From Candidimonas sp. (GTDB lineage Bacteria; Pseudomonadota; Gammaproteobacteria; Burkholderiales; Burkholderiaceae_B): a DNA stretch of 34,253 nucleotides. The notes beneath the pieces are model-generated. The model ran no database searches and had not been told where the DNA came from. It saw nothing but the letters and a program-made list of their open reading frames with translations. The DNA is taken from NCBI GenBank assembly GCA_004297945.1, contig SCRC01000047.1:1-34253 (forward strand). The letters run 5' to 3'. The number at the start of each line of letters is the position of its first letter. The stretch's first letter is position 1. This document shows positions 25,499 to 33,357 of this stretch, piece after piece. The position numbers and the translations under genes were made by a program.

Positions 25499-25527
25499 AT
25501 ACTACGACGCGTGTCGTATTCAGTCAA
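25499..25527 (-). promoter_or_regulatory. Promoter of the BlaI-M56-RND operon with palindromic operator in the spacer
   Basis: On the minus strand, TTGACT (25522-25527), 17 bp, TAGTAT (25499-25504). The spacer holds the inverted repeat TACGAC-gcgt-GTCGTA (25503-25518), a plausible BlaI operator (family pattern TACA-N-TGTA-like). The ATG at 25492 is only 6 nt after the -10 box, so transcription should start at or next to the ATG. This implies a leaderless message. Confidence 0.72.
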
Positions 25528-25654
25528 GAGCAAAATCCAAGGTCAAGTACCAGTATCACACCGGCTACCTGCCCCGCCGTCTTGAACAATTTCGCGATCA
25601 CCGTGCTCGGCTGGGCGTGGCCCGTATCGATCAATGCTCGTGCCTTGAATCCAC

Positions 25655-26200
25655 CTAACCGCCAAAATAACTCGGCAGAATTTTTTCACGCGTCGTCGGC
25701 GGGTTATCGGCCAGCAGCTTTTTGTCGGTGGAGACGATGATGAGTCCGGCCATCGGGTCACCGAAGCCATGTACTGTTAGGCGTTTTTTGGGTACGGTGC
25801 GCCCGCCCGGTTCCTTCACCAGCTCGGCGTGTACCGCGCAATAATAAAACTTCAGACCCGGATGCTTGAAGGCGATCGCGTAGGTGCTTACCGGGTGCCC
25901 CCGGCCCGTCGTGCCTTGCACGGCACCATCAAAGCGTGTACTGGTCTGACCTGTGCTTGGGTTGTAGCCGATGATGGCGTGCGGGCCCGTGTCCTGGTCG
26001 ATGAACACCACGTTTTGGCCGGGGCGCACCACCACCACGTTTTCCAAGAACATGTTCGCGCCGTTCATGTGCACGTACACCGGCGCGGCATGCACCTTGG
26101 CAGCTTGGCTTACAGGGGCGAGCAGCAGCACACCCACGGCGAAGGCGGCAGCGGCGGTGCTACAGGGCATGTGCAGTGAATGGGAAAAGGGAATGCGCAT
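25655..26200 (-). CDS. Secreted cupredoxin (blue-copper-like) protein
   Basis: 181-residue exported protein with an N-terminal signal (about residues 10-33). The cupredoxin fold is indicated by the ligands H74 (DTGPHAII), C121 and H124 (YYCAVH) and M150 (GFGDPMAG), which give a plastocyanin/azurin-type blue-copper site; spacing looks like other bacterial plastocyanin-like proteins. It could carry electrons or bind copper in the periplasm. Its stop is about 130 bp before the promoter of the BlaI-M56-RND operon; it is transcribed in the same direction but outside that operon. No ribosome-binding site stronger than GGA was seen, and the start ATG is that of the signal peptide. Confidence 0.85.
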   Translation of the reverse strand: MRIPFSHSLHMPCSTAAAAFAVGVLLLAPVSQAAKVHAAPVYVHMNGANMFLENVVVVRPGQNVVFIDQDTGPHAIIGYNPSTGQTSTRFDGAVQGTTGRGHPVSTYAIAFKHPGLKFYYCAVHAELVKEPGGRTVPKKRLTVHGFGDPMAGLIIVSTDKKLLADNPPTTREKILPSYFGG

Positions 26201-26268
26201 TGGAATCTCCTAGTCTTGCTGTGTCATACACGTAGCCTTGGACTGATTCAGTCGCAATGAGGGCAATA

Positions 26269-26514
26269 TCAACGAGTGCTCGCGAGCGTCACGTTTAAAT
26301 GCAGGCGCAGCGTGGTGATCGAGTCCGGCACCTCGGACAAATACGCCATGTAGCGGTCAAACCCATAGTATGGATCCATCGCGCCCGCGGTCAGAACTAA
26401 TGCCATTGAAAGAATAACACGTCTGGTAACACCAGTGAGACTAGAAACGGCATCAATGTAATTCCACGCAAACCCACCGTAGGTGCGAAAGCCGAGCGCG
26501 TCATACGGCTCCCG
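26269..26514 (-). pseudogene. Coding-like remnant, possible small exported protein
   Basis: The minus strand is open from the stop at 26515 to a TGA at 26269 and reads EPYDALGFRTYGGFAWNYID, then RRVILSMALVLTAG (signal-like), then DPYYGFDRYMAYLSEVP. The first ATG is at 26406, giving 45 residues. The composition is protein-like but no family is recognised. It could be a small secreted protein or the tail of a broken gene. Confidence 0.35.
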
Positions 26515-26645
26515 TTATCCAACCCTTCCCCCTCCGATCGACCAGTGGGAGAACATCTGGGGAAAGACTTCCTTCACTTTGCCAAGCCATTCGGCAAGCT
26601 TCGCCGATGTCTGACGGTGCAGCTTCCATCCGCGTATCGGTTGAT

Positions 26646-26990
26646 TCACGTCTCTTTGGCAACGCCATCGCACTGAATCGGAGTGGTGGCCGACGCTTTC
26701 AATATATCCAACTCGTCGAGTCGACGCCATACTATAAGATATGTGTCAGTCATCTCAACAAGAATAAACACAAGGTGAAGCGTGGTCTGTGCATCACCGT
26801 ACGAGAATAAATATCGCAGCCAGCGTTCACAACACGGCATAATCGAGTCTGTGGCATTATCAATGGGCAGGTAGCCGCGTTCGATGTAGCGCGCAAGGCA
26901 CGCCCAGTATTTATCCAGGTACGCCAACGCTTTCCCAAGGCCGCCTGAGGAGCCACCGCTGGTAGGCTGTTCTTTTTTTGCAAGGAGGGA
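26646..26990 (-). pseudogene. IS66-family transposase (TnpC) C-terminal remnant
   Basis: The minus strand encodes GGLGKALAYLDKYWACLARY followed by IERGYLPIDNA, the region of IS66 transposases around the last catalytic residue (usual form: GKAL.YL...W..L.RYLEDGR.PIDNN). After that the family's IRPFVVGRKNWLFS block is scrambled (SIMPCCERWLRYLFSYGDAQ), so the fragment is diverged and inactive. No intact IS66 ends were found. It reaches up to the ribosome-binding site of the ClC gene, pointing to an insertion and decay event at this junction. Confidence 0.7.
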
Positions 26991-26993
26991 CGG

Positions 26994-28841
26994 GTGAACA
27001 AGGGCTTTGATGCTGTGCGCGGCAACTTGCTGCGTGAGACGCGGGCCGAGATCGCCACCACTGCGCTGGCGGTGGCGATGGGAGTGATCGCTGGTCTGGG
27101 CGCGGTGGGTTTTCGCAAGATGATCGCACTATTCCACAACCTGTTTTTCTACGGTCGCTTCACCGCAGTCTATGACAACCTGCAGCACAGCCTTCCCAGC
27201 ACCTGGGGCGCCTTTGTTATCCTGGCGCCGGTGGTGGGTGCGCTGATCGTGACCTTTCTGGTCAATCATTTCGCGCCGGAAGCCAGGGGCCATGGCATAC
27301 CCGAAGTCATTGATGCGGTGTATTTCAAACGCGGCGTGATCCGCGCTCCGGTAGTGCTGATCAAGGCGCTGGCTTCATCGATCTCGATCGGCTCCGGCGG
27401 CTCCGTAGGCCGCGAAGGGCCGATCGTGCAGATCGGCGCAGCGTTTGGCTCGCGGCTGGCACTGTGGATGAAGATTCCGGAATGGCAGCGCCTGGTGCTG
27501 ATCGCCTGCGGCGGGGGCGCAGGCATCGCAGCGACCTTCAACACCCCGCTTGGCGGGGTGTTGTTTGCCGCCGAACTGCTGCTGGTGGAAATCAGCGCAC
27601 GCACTTTAATCCCGGTGATGATCGCGAGCGGCACCGCCAGCCTGATCGGGCGGGCGTTTTTCGGCGACAACGCGTCCTTCGTGATGCCACCGTTGATGCT
27701 CTCGCATCCGGCGGTGGTACCGGGGCTGGAACTGGGCAGCTATATCCTGATGGGATTGCTGACCGGCATCGCAGGCATGCTCTACATCCGCTCCATCTAC
27801 TGGTTCGAGGATCTGTTCAAGCACATTCCCGGCAAGGGTTACCTGCGGCACGCGCTGGGCATGTTGCTGATTGGCGTGCTGATGTACCTGATGCTACGCT
27901 ACGCGGGCCACTACTACACCGAAGGTGTTGGTTACGCCACAGTACAGGACGCCCTCGATGGTACTTTGACCATGGGCTGGCTGGCGCTGTTGCTGGCAGT
28001 GCTCAAGGTGCTGGCGACATCGCTGACCCTGGGCTCGGGCGCATCCGGTGGAGTGTTTTCTCCCTCGCTGTTCATCGGCGCCATGCTGGGCGCCGCATTC
28101 GCGGCCGGCATCCACGCGCTGATCCCGGACGCCAGTATCACCATAGGTACTGCGGCAGTGATCGGCATGGCCTGCATGGTCGGCGCCACCACAGGTGCGG
28201 CGGTGACCGGGGTGGTGATGACCTTCGAGATGACGCGCGACTATCACGTCATCATTCCCCTGATCATCAGCGTTTCGATCGCCTATGCGATGCGCCGGCT
28301 GTTGCTGGCCGACACCGTGTACACCATGAAGTTGACTCGACGCGGGCAGCACATCACTACCGCTATCCAGAGCCAGTTGTATCTGACCCGGCGGGCACTG
28401 GAGTTCATCAACGCGCCGTTCTTGTGCCTGGACGCAGGCGCAATCCTCGACGATGCGTTGACGCGCTGGCATCGGCTGCGCAAGGCGCCGCGCGTCGTGC
28501 TGCTCGAGGGAGGGGCTCTGGTCGGGGTGGTGCCAGCACACACCCTGCGCGCCGCGTTCGACAGCGGTATCGCCCGTTCGACCCCACTGCGGGAACTCGC
28601 CGACCTCAAGCCTGTAGTGGTGGAATCGACCATCCAGGTATTCGACCTGGTTTCCCTACTGCGGCGGCAACGCGCCCATAACGCCTTGATGACTCGTGAC
28701 GGGACGCTCGCAGGGCCGGACAGCGTACTGGGGGTGGTGACATGGGACGATCTGGTCGAAAATGTCAACTTGGCGGGCAGTCTCGATTTCGACAATGAGG
28801 TTCCAAAACCGAAGCCCCCGGATCAATCCGCACCTCCGTGA
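26994..28841 (+). CDS. ClC-family chloride channel/transporter with C-terminal regulatory region
   Basis: 615-residue ClC protein. The anion-pathway motifs are present in adapted form: GSGGSVGREGPIVQIG (near residue 140; usual form GSGIP / GREGP), with the gating glutamate in GREGP kept, and GGVFSPSLFIGAMLG (near 350; GxFxP). The GSGGS form instead of GSGIP is typical of the bacterial ClcB-like branch. A cytosolic tail after about residue 450 contains two CBS-like segments (about 465-520 and 540-600). The start is GTG 26994 with a strong AAGGAGGG upstream. Probable role: chloride/proton exchange or acid and osmotic stress; whether it is a channel or exchanger is not settled. Confidence 0.9.
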   Translation: MNKGFDAVRGNLLRETRAEIATTALAVAMGVIAGLGAVGFRKMIALFHNLFFYGRFTAVYDNLQHSLPSTWGAFVILAPVVGALIVTFLVNHFAPEARGHGIPEVIDAVYFKRGVIRAPVVLIKALASSISIGSGGSVGREGPIVQIGAAFGSRLALWMKIPEWQRLVLIACGGGAGIAATFNTPLGGVLFAAELLLVEISARTLIPVMIASGTASLIGRAFFGDNASFVMPPLMLSHPAVVPGLELGSYILMGLLTGIAGMLYIRSIYWFEDLFKHIPGKGYLRHALGMLLIGVLMYLMLRYAGHYYTEGVGYATVQDALDGTLTMGWLALLLAVLKVLATSLTLGSGASGGVFSPSLFIGAMLGAAFAAGIHALIPDASITIGTAAVIGMACMVGATTGAAVTGVVMTFEMTRDYHVIIPLIISVSIAYAMRRLLLADTVYTMKLTRRGQHITTAIQSQLYLTRRALEFINAPFLCLDAGAILDDALTRWHRLRKAPRVVLLEGGALVGVVPAHTLRAAFDSGIARSTPLRELADLKPVVVESTIQVFDLVSLLRRQRAHNALMTRDGTLAGPDSVLGVVTWDDLVENVNLAGSLDFDNEVPKPKPPDQSAPP

Positions 28842-28978
28842 CAAATTTGTGTGGCAGAGCTGATCCACGACTGGAGGCCGAGAACGCAAATAAAACAGGG
28901 TCGGATCCCTTGCCTGTGCCGAGGAATACCAACCCGGAATTGAGCAGACCGAACAGAAAGGTCTTGCGAAAGTAACAT

Positions 28979-29003
28979 GGCAGCCACAAGGGCTGCCGCT
29001 ACA
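28979..29003 (+). repeat. REP-like hairpin unit (reference form)
   Basis: GGCAGCC-ACAAG-GGCTGCC-GCTACA, a perfect 7-bp stem with the GCTACA tail. I used it to define the family orientation. Confidence 0.85.
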
Positions 29004-29022
29004 TGCGCTACGGGTACGTTTT

Positions 29023-29048
29023 TGTAGCGGCACCCCTTTGTGCGTGTC
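29023..29048 (-). repeat. REP-like unit, inverted partner
   Basis: TGTAGC-GGCACCC-CTTTGT-GCGTGTC: the GGCACCC-type unit in opposite orientation to the one at 28979, with a worn arm. The pair is joined by TGCG...TTTTTG as at 8841-8913. Confidence 0.7.
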
Positions 29049-29144
29049 AAAATTTAATACTGGCTCAGCGTCAGCTAAGCCTGCTGTTGTAGACTCTGTC
29101 TGATTTGTTCAAAACCCTGCTGCGAAACCGATCACATAGGCGCT

Positions 29145-29741
29145 ATGGAAAACTTCAACGACACCCTCTTTCTCTTGCTTAATGCTCCAGCGCATCCGAG
29201 CGCCCCGCTGCTTGTCACCGCCATCTTTTTTGCCAAGTACGTTATTTGGGCAATTCCCGGCGTGATCGGGATCGGCTGGCTTTGGGGAAACGAGCGCTGC
29301 CGCAAGATCATGCTCGAAGCAACGGCCTCTGGCCTGGTGGGCTTGCTGATCAGCCAGATCATCGGGTTCGTCTGGCCGCATCCACGCCCTTTCGTGATCG
29401 GGCTTGGGCACACCTTTATTGCTCATGCCGCCGATCCTTCTTTTCCCAGCGATCATCTGACGCTGCTGTGGGCCGTTGCGTTCAGCTTTTTTCTGCACCG
29501 CAGCCTGCGTTTGGCGGGCCTGGGGCTGGCACTGTTGGGCTTGCCGGTCGCCTGGGCGCGAATTTATATCGGTGTACATTTCCCGCTAGACATGGTTGGC
29601 GCAATGTTCGTCGCTGCACTAAGTGCCTGGCTTGCCTTCCGAGCGAAACATTCGTATTTGCCAACTGCCTACGGCATCGCCATTCGAATCCATCACATCC
29701 TCTTTGGCAAATTGATCAAGCTTGGATGGGTGCGTAGATAA
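29145..29741 (+). CDS. PAP2-family undecaprenyl-diphosphate phosphatase (BcrC-like)
   Basis: Membrane phosphatase of 198 residues with five to six helices. The PAP2 signature is present: WPHPRPF (R81, P82), PSFPSDH (residues 98-104), and ARIYIGVHFPLDM (R139, H145, D149). This set is typical of BcrC/YbjG-type enzymes, which recycle undecaprenyl pyrophosphate for cell-wall and O-antigen synthesis and can give bacitracin tolerance. TAGG stands close to the ATG. It is followed after 39 bp by a response regulator and a sensor kinase on the same strand, probably one operon, so its expression may be tied to an envelope signal. Confidence 0.9.
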   Translation: MENFNDTLFLLLNAPAHPSAPLLVTAIFFAKYVIWAIPGVIGIGWLWGNERCRKIMLEATASGLVGLLISQIIGFVWPHPRPFVIGLGHTFIAHAADPSFPSDHLTLLWAVAFSFFLHRSLRLAGLGLALLGLPVAWARIYIGVHFPLDMVGAMFVAALSAWLAFRAKHSYLPTAYGIAIRIHHILFGKLIKLGWVRR

Positions 29742-29780
29742 GAGGTCTTCGGCGGGTCTGAATCTTATGGAGGGTCGAAC

Positions 29781-30446
29781 ATGCGGATACTGTTGGTCGA
29801 AGACGATCCTATGATCGGAGAAGCCATTCAAGATGCATTGAAAGATGCTTCCTACGCGGCCGACTGGGTCACGAATGGTCAAACCGCCCTTACGACGCTT
29901 GGCTGCCAGCGCTATGATCTGGTGCTGCTCGACCTTGGCCTGCCCGGCAAGGATGGGCTGGAAGTGCTCAAAACCATTCGAGGCGAGGACAATCCGGTAC
30001 CGTTGCTCGTCGTCACGGCCCGGGACGGTTTGGATGACCGGCTGCGCGGCCTGGACGGCGGGGCCGACGACTACATCCTCAAGCCCTTCGAGATGGCTGA
30101 ACTGCTTGCCCGTATGCGTGCCGTGCTGCGCCGCAAAGGCGGTAGCGCCATTCCGGTACTTGGCAATGGCGCGGTGTCTCTTGATCCGGCAACACGAGAG
30201 GCCACTGTCAAAGCCGGTGACCCTGTTCAACTATCCAACCGTGAATTTGCATTGTTGCAAGCACTGCTGCTGCGTCCTGGCGCCATTCTCTCTCGCAGCG
30301 ATCTTGAGGATCGCCTTTATGGATGGGGCGAAGAGGTCGAAAGCAATGCCGTCGAATTCTTGATTCATGCCCTACGCCGCAAACTGGGCAGCGATATCAT
30401 CAAAAATGTCAGGGGAGTTGGATGGATGGTTTCAAAAAACGGTTGA
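29781..30446 (+). CDS. OmpR/PhoB-family response regulator (QseB/PmrA-like)
   Basis: 221-residue regulator. The receiver domain has the acidic pocket EDD (residues 7-9), the phosphorylation site D51 (LVLLDLGLPG), the conserved threonine in VVTARD (about residue 79) and K101 (LKPFE). The winged-helix output domain includes LSNREFALLQALLLRPGAIL and the C-terminal NVRGVGWMV. A strong GGAGGG precedes the ATG. Its 3' end overlaps the histidine kinase gene by 25 bp, so they are co-translated partners. PmrA/QseB-type regulators often control envelope modification, which would fit the PAP2 gene upstream; the signal is unknown. Confidence 0.93.
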   Translation: MRILLVEDDPMIGEAIQDALKDASYAADWVTNGQTALTTLGCQRYDLVLLDLGLPGKDGLEVLKTIRGEDNPVPLLVVTARDGLDDRLRGLDGGADDYILKPFEMAELLARMRAVLRRKGGSAIPVLGNGAVSLDPATREATVKAGDPVQLSNREFALLQALLLRPGAILSRSDLEDRLYGWGEEVESNAVEFLIHALRRKLGSDIIKNVRGVGWMVSKNG

Positions 30447-31786
30447 AAGAATCAGTTCAATTCAGGCTGTCCTTTTCGCTGACGCTGACAATCCTGATCA
30501 TCGCGATTGTGGCGGGCCTGATTTCTTTCGCGTCCGCTATGGACGAGGCTCACGAATTGCAAGATGATGTTTTGCGCGAAGTTGCGGCGCTATTCAATCA
30601 ACAGCATCTGCCGCTTCCTCATCTTGGGAGCGCGGGCCACGTCAAAGGCGACGACGAGGAGTCCCGCGTCATTGTCCAGTATCTGGCACGCAGCAACACC
30701 ACATCGGGGAATGCGGATGCGCCGTTGCCACTTTCAATGAAATTGCCAGACGGCCTGCACACGCTCGAGCTCGGCGGCGAACCGTTTCGCGTGTTGATCA
30801 GAACCCTGGCTAACGGAGAGCGGATTGCCGTGGCGCAAGAGACCGGCGCCCGAGACGAAATTGCTCGCAACAGCGCCCTGCGCACCCTGATGCCATTTCT
30901 GATCCTGGTCCCCATTCTGCTCTTGATCGTCGCGGATCTCGTGCGCAAGATATTCCGGCCTATTGCCCTGCTCTCGACCGAAATCGACCAGCGCGCGGAG
31001 CGGGAATTGCACCCCATAGAGAAAAGCCACTTGCCTGTCGAAGTTCGCCCGTTTGTTGTTGCCATCAACCGCTTGCTCAATCGGGTGGCGCAAGCGATGG
31101 CGACTCAGCGCCGATTTGTGGCGGACGCCGCGCACGAGCTTCGATCCCCTTTGACGGCCATGTCGCTGCAAGCCGAGCGGTTGGCAGAGGCGGATATGTC
31201 CGATCTGGCGCGTGGACGGCTTGCAACCTTGCGCCGAGGTATAGAGCGCGGCAGGAACCTGTTGGATCAGCTTCTCACCTTGGCCAAGGCCCAGGCCGCG
31301 CTTGACCCGCCCAAGTCGTCGGTGTCGGTTCAGCGCATTTACCGTCGTGTGCTGGAAGACTTGCTTGCGCTGGCCCAAGCCAAGCACATCGATATTGGTG
31401 TGGAGGGCGACTGCGATGCGCAGGTCTTGGTCAACGAAATTGACCTGATCATCCTGGTCAAGAATCTGGTTGATAACGCGATTCGCTACACACCGGATGG
31501 CGGCCGGGTCGACCTTTCGGTGACCACCGTCGATTACCGCGCGACGCTGCGGATCAAAGATTCGGGGCCGGGCATCCCAGCCGAGGAGCACGCACGCGTG
31601 TTCGATCCTTTCTATCGGGCACTTGGGAGCGATCAAGTCGGATCAGGCCTTGGGTTATCTATCGTGAAGGCTATCGCAGACCGGATTGGTGCACAGATTA
31701 GCTTGGCCGCCGGCGACGAGTCGAATCAATCGGGGCTTTGCGTCACCGTTCTCATTGCGACGGCTCCGCCCTCGCGGCTGCCATAA
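30422..31786 (+). CDS. Membrane sensor histidine kinase
   Basis: 454-residue kinase. Two membrane helices (about residues 15-35 and 158-180) bracket a periplasmic sensor of about 120 residues with no named domain. A HAMP region follows, then the dimerisation domain with H238 in VADAAHELRSPLTAM, and an ATPase domain with LVDNAIRYTP (N box), DSGPGIP (G1) and GSGLGLSIVKAIA (G2). ATG 30422 has AGGGGAG 4 nt upstream and overlaps the end of the regulator gene. It pairs with the preceding response regulator. Confidence 0.93.
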   Translation: MDGFKKRLKESVQFRLSFSLTLTILIIAIVAGLISFASAMDEAHELQDDVLREVAALFNQQHLPLPHLGSAGHVKGDDEESRVIVQYLARSNTTSGNADAPLPLSMKLPDGLHTLELGGEPFRVLIRTLANGERIAVAQETGARDEIARNSALRTLMPFLILVPILLLIVADLVRKIFRPIALLSTEIDQRAERELHPIEKSHLPVEVRPFVVAINRLLNRVAQAMATQRRFVADAAHELRSPLTAMSLQAERLAEADMSDLARGRLATLRRGIERGRNLLDQLLTLAKAQAALDPPKSSVSVQRIYRRVLEDLLALAQAKHIDIGVEGDCDAQVLVNEIDLIILVKNLVDNAIRYTPDGGRVDLSVTTVDYRATLRIKDSGPGIPAEEHARVFDPFYRALGSDQVGSGLGLSIVKAIADRIGAQISLAAGDESNQSGLCVTVLIATAPPSRLP

Positions 31787-31808
31787 CTCATGCCAGCAAG
31801 AACACGGC

Positions 31809-32294
31809 TCACGCCTTTGTCGTCTTTTTAATAAGAGGCTTAACGTTTTCCTGCCTGGCCGGGAGTATAGGATGGTTTTCGCGGGCGGCGTTCAAAATAA
31901 TGGCTGTAGAGGTTTCCGTCAGAATACAAAATTTGGTTACAACAGCGTCAAGGTGTGCAACGTCGATAACGGCAATCTCAAGCAGCCAACTGTCTTCGCC
32001 CGTAATATTGTAGGCATTGATCACTTCGGGGGTTTGCCCGATAAGTTTCACGACCCGGGCATATTCGGCGCGCGACACTCGCATTACGGCGCGTATGCCG
32101 TAGCCTAGGCGGCTCACGTCAACTGTGGCGCGATAGCCGGTGATTACCCCCGAACCTTCCAGCTTGCGAACCCGTTCAGTTACCGCCGGCTGGCTCAGGT
32201 GAACTCGGCGCCCCAGTTCGGCCATGGAAATGCGCGCGTCGTTTTGCAGTTCGGCCAGGATGCGGCTGTCGTAGTGGTCGAGTTCGGAGTTCAA
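31809..32294 (-). CDS. Lrp/AsnC-family transcriptional regulator
   Basis: 161-residue Lrp-type regulator. The helix-turn-helix is in ISMAELGRRVHLSQPAVTER (about residues 23-42), followed by VRKLEGSGVITGYRATVD, and the effector (RAM) domain follows, with GIRAVMRVS ... GEDSWLLEIAV. The frame can be read from a GTG at 32312, but AGAGG (32302-32306) stands 7 nt before a TTG at 32294 that begins at the family-typical LNSELDHYDSRIL; the TTG start is preferred. It is divergent from the EamA exporter and may control it, as Lrp-type regulators often do for neighbouring amino-acid exporters. Convergent with the kinase gene. Confidence 0.9.
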   Translation of the reverse strand: MNSELDHYDSRILAELQNDARISMAELGRRVHLSQPAVTERVRKLEGSGVITGYRATVDVSRLGYGIRAVMRVSRAEYARVVKLIGQTPEVINAYNITGEDSWLLEIAVIDVAHLDAVVTKFCILTETSTAIILNAARENHPILPARQENVKPLIKKTTKA

Positions 32295-32418
32295 GGAAAA
32301 ACCTCTATACACGTTTGAAAATTAATGATTATTAGCACCCGTTCCATTAAACCGCTATGTGTTTCAGGCTGCTGACTCCGTAATATAACGCTTTGTCCCG
32401 CCCTCCTCCCGACTAAAA

Positions 32419-33312
32419 ATGCCTGCTGCTCTTTCGCCTTCCGCGCGCGCGCCTCTTCCCCCGTTGGTCTTGCTTTGCCTTGCGGCAACATGGTTGGTAT
32501 GGGGCTCGACCTATCTAGCCATTAAATTGGCCTTACCCGAGTTTCCGCCGTTTTACATGATGGGCAGCCGGTTCCTGGCCGCCGGCCTGTTGCTATTTGT
32601 CTGGACGTTGATACGCCGACAGCCGTTGCCGACGCCACGCCAGTGGCTCAGCGCCTTGGTTGTAGGCACGCTTATGCTGGGCGCGGGCATGGGTGGGGTC
32701 GCCCATGCGGAGCAGACCATTGGTTCAGGTCTGGTGGTTGCGTTCATCGCCGTGGTGCCATTGATGATGGCCGCACTGAATTTGCTGTGGGGGGTACGTC
32801 CCGGGCGGCTTGAGTGGGTGGGTATCGCATTGGGTTTGATCGGCGTACTGATGTTGACCCAAGGGGCCGACTTTAAAGCGTCGCCCGGAGGCCTGATGGC
32901 TATTATTATTGCAACATTGAGCTGGTCACTGGGCAGCGTGCTCAGTCAACGCAGTTTGACGCTGGCCCCAGCTGCGCCGGGCTTTGCGAGCGAAATGCTT
33001 TGCGGTGGCGCCGTGCTGATGCTGCTGTCCTGGACGCAGGGCGAGCCTATGGTCTGGCCCTCGTGGTCCTTACCTACCGCGGCTTGGGTTTATCTGGTGA
33101 CATTCGGCTCGCTTATCGCATTCAACGCTTATATGGTGCTGCTGTCACGCGCGTCGGCGGCTCTGGCCTCCAGCTATACTTTTGTTAACCCGATCATCGC
33201 CATGTTATTGGGCGTGGCTGTGGCCCATGAACATATCACCCGATACGAATGGCTGGCCGCCGCCATCGTGTTGCTAGGGGTGATTCTGATGCTGGCTCAG
33301 AAACGCCGCTAA
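32419..33312 (+). CDS. EamA/DMT-superfamily exporter (YedA-like)
   Basis: 297-residue permease with ten predicted helices in two EamA repeats. Markers are LAATWLVWGSTYLAIKLALP in the first helix, GTLMLGAGMGGVAHAEQTI, the second repeat start MAIIIATLSWSLGSVLSQRS and YTFVNPIIAMLLGVAVAHEH near the end. This matches the YedA subgroup of drug/metabolite exporters, thought to export amino acids or related metabolites. It is divergently placed from the Lrp/AsnC regulator, with about 124 bp between starts, which suggests the regulator senses the exported compound. No obvious ribosome-binding site was found, only CTCC-like sequence on this strand. Confidence 0.9.
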   Translation: MPAALSPSARAPLPPLVLLCLAATWLVWGSTYLAIKLALPEFPPFYMMGSRFLAAGLLLFVWTLIRRQPLPTPRQWLSALVVGTLMLGAGMGGVAHAEQTIGSGLVVAFIAVVPLMMAALNLLWGVRPGRLEWVGIALGLIGVLMLTQGADFKASPGGLMAIIIATLSWSLGSVLSQRSLTLAPAAPGFASEMLCGGAVLMLLSWTQGEPMVWPSWSLPTAAWVYLVTFGSLIAFNAYMVLLSRASAALASSYTFVNPIIAMLLGVAVAHEHITRYEWLAAAIVLLGVILMLAQKRR

Positions 33313-33357
33313 GCTATTGGGTGTTGAGTGCAGCCAATGCTGACCGCACAAGAATAT

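Larger units (their letters stand above)
26201..26993. other. Degraded region between cupredoxin and ClC channel
   Basis: 793 bp holding only broken genes: a short coding-like remnant at 26269-26514 and an IS66-type transposase remnant at 26646-26990 (both listed separately). A 71-codon open frame on the minus strand at 26515-26730 looks like noise. Confidence 0.6.
28842..29144. other. Intergenic region with a repeat pair
   Basis: 303 bp between the ClC gene and the PAP2 gene. It holds two REP-like units in opposite orientation (28979-29003 and 29023-29048) and no gene. Confidence 0.6.

Noticed and set aside
26515-26730. 71-codon minus-strand frame next to the IS66 remnant
   Set aside because: Basic, low-information sequence with no family or ribosome-binding site; probably decayed DNA.
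27464-28681. 405-codon frame inside the ClC gene
   Set aside because: Out-of-frame shadow of a GC-rich gene with Arg/His-rich, unfoldable sequence.
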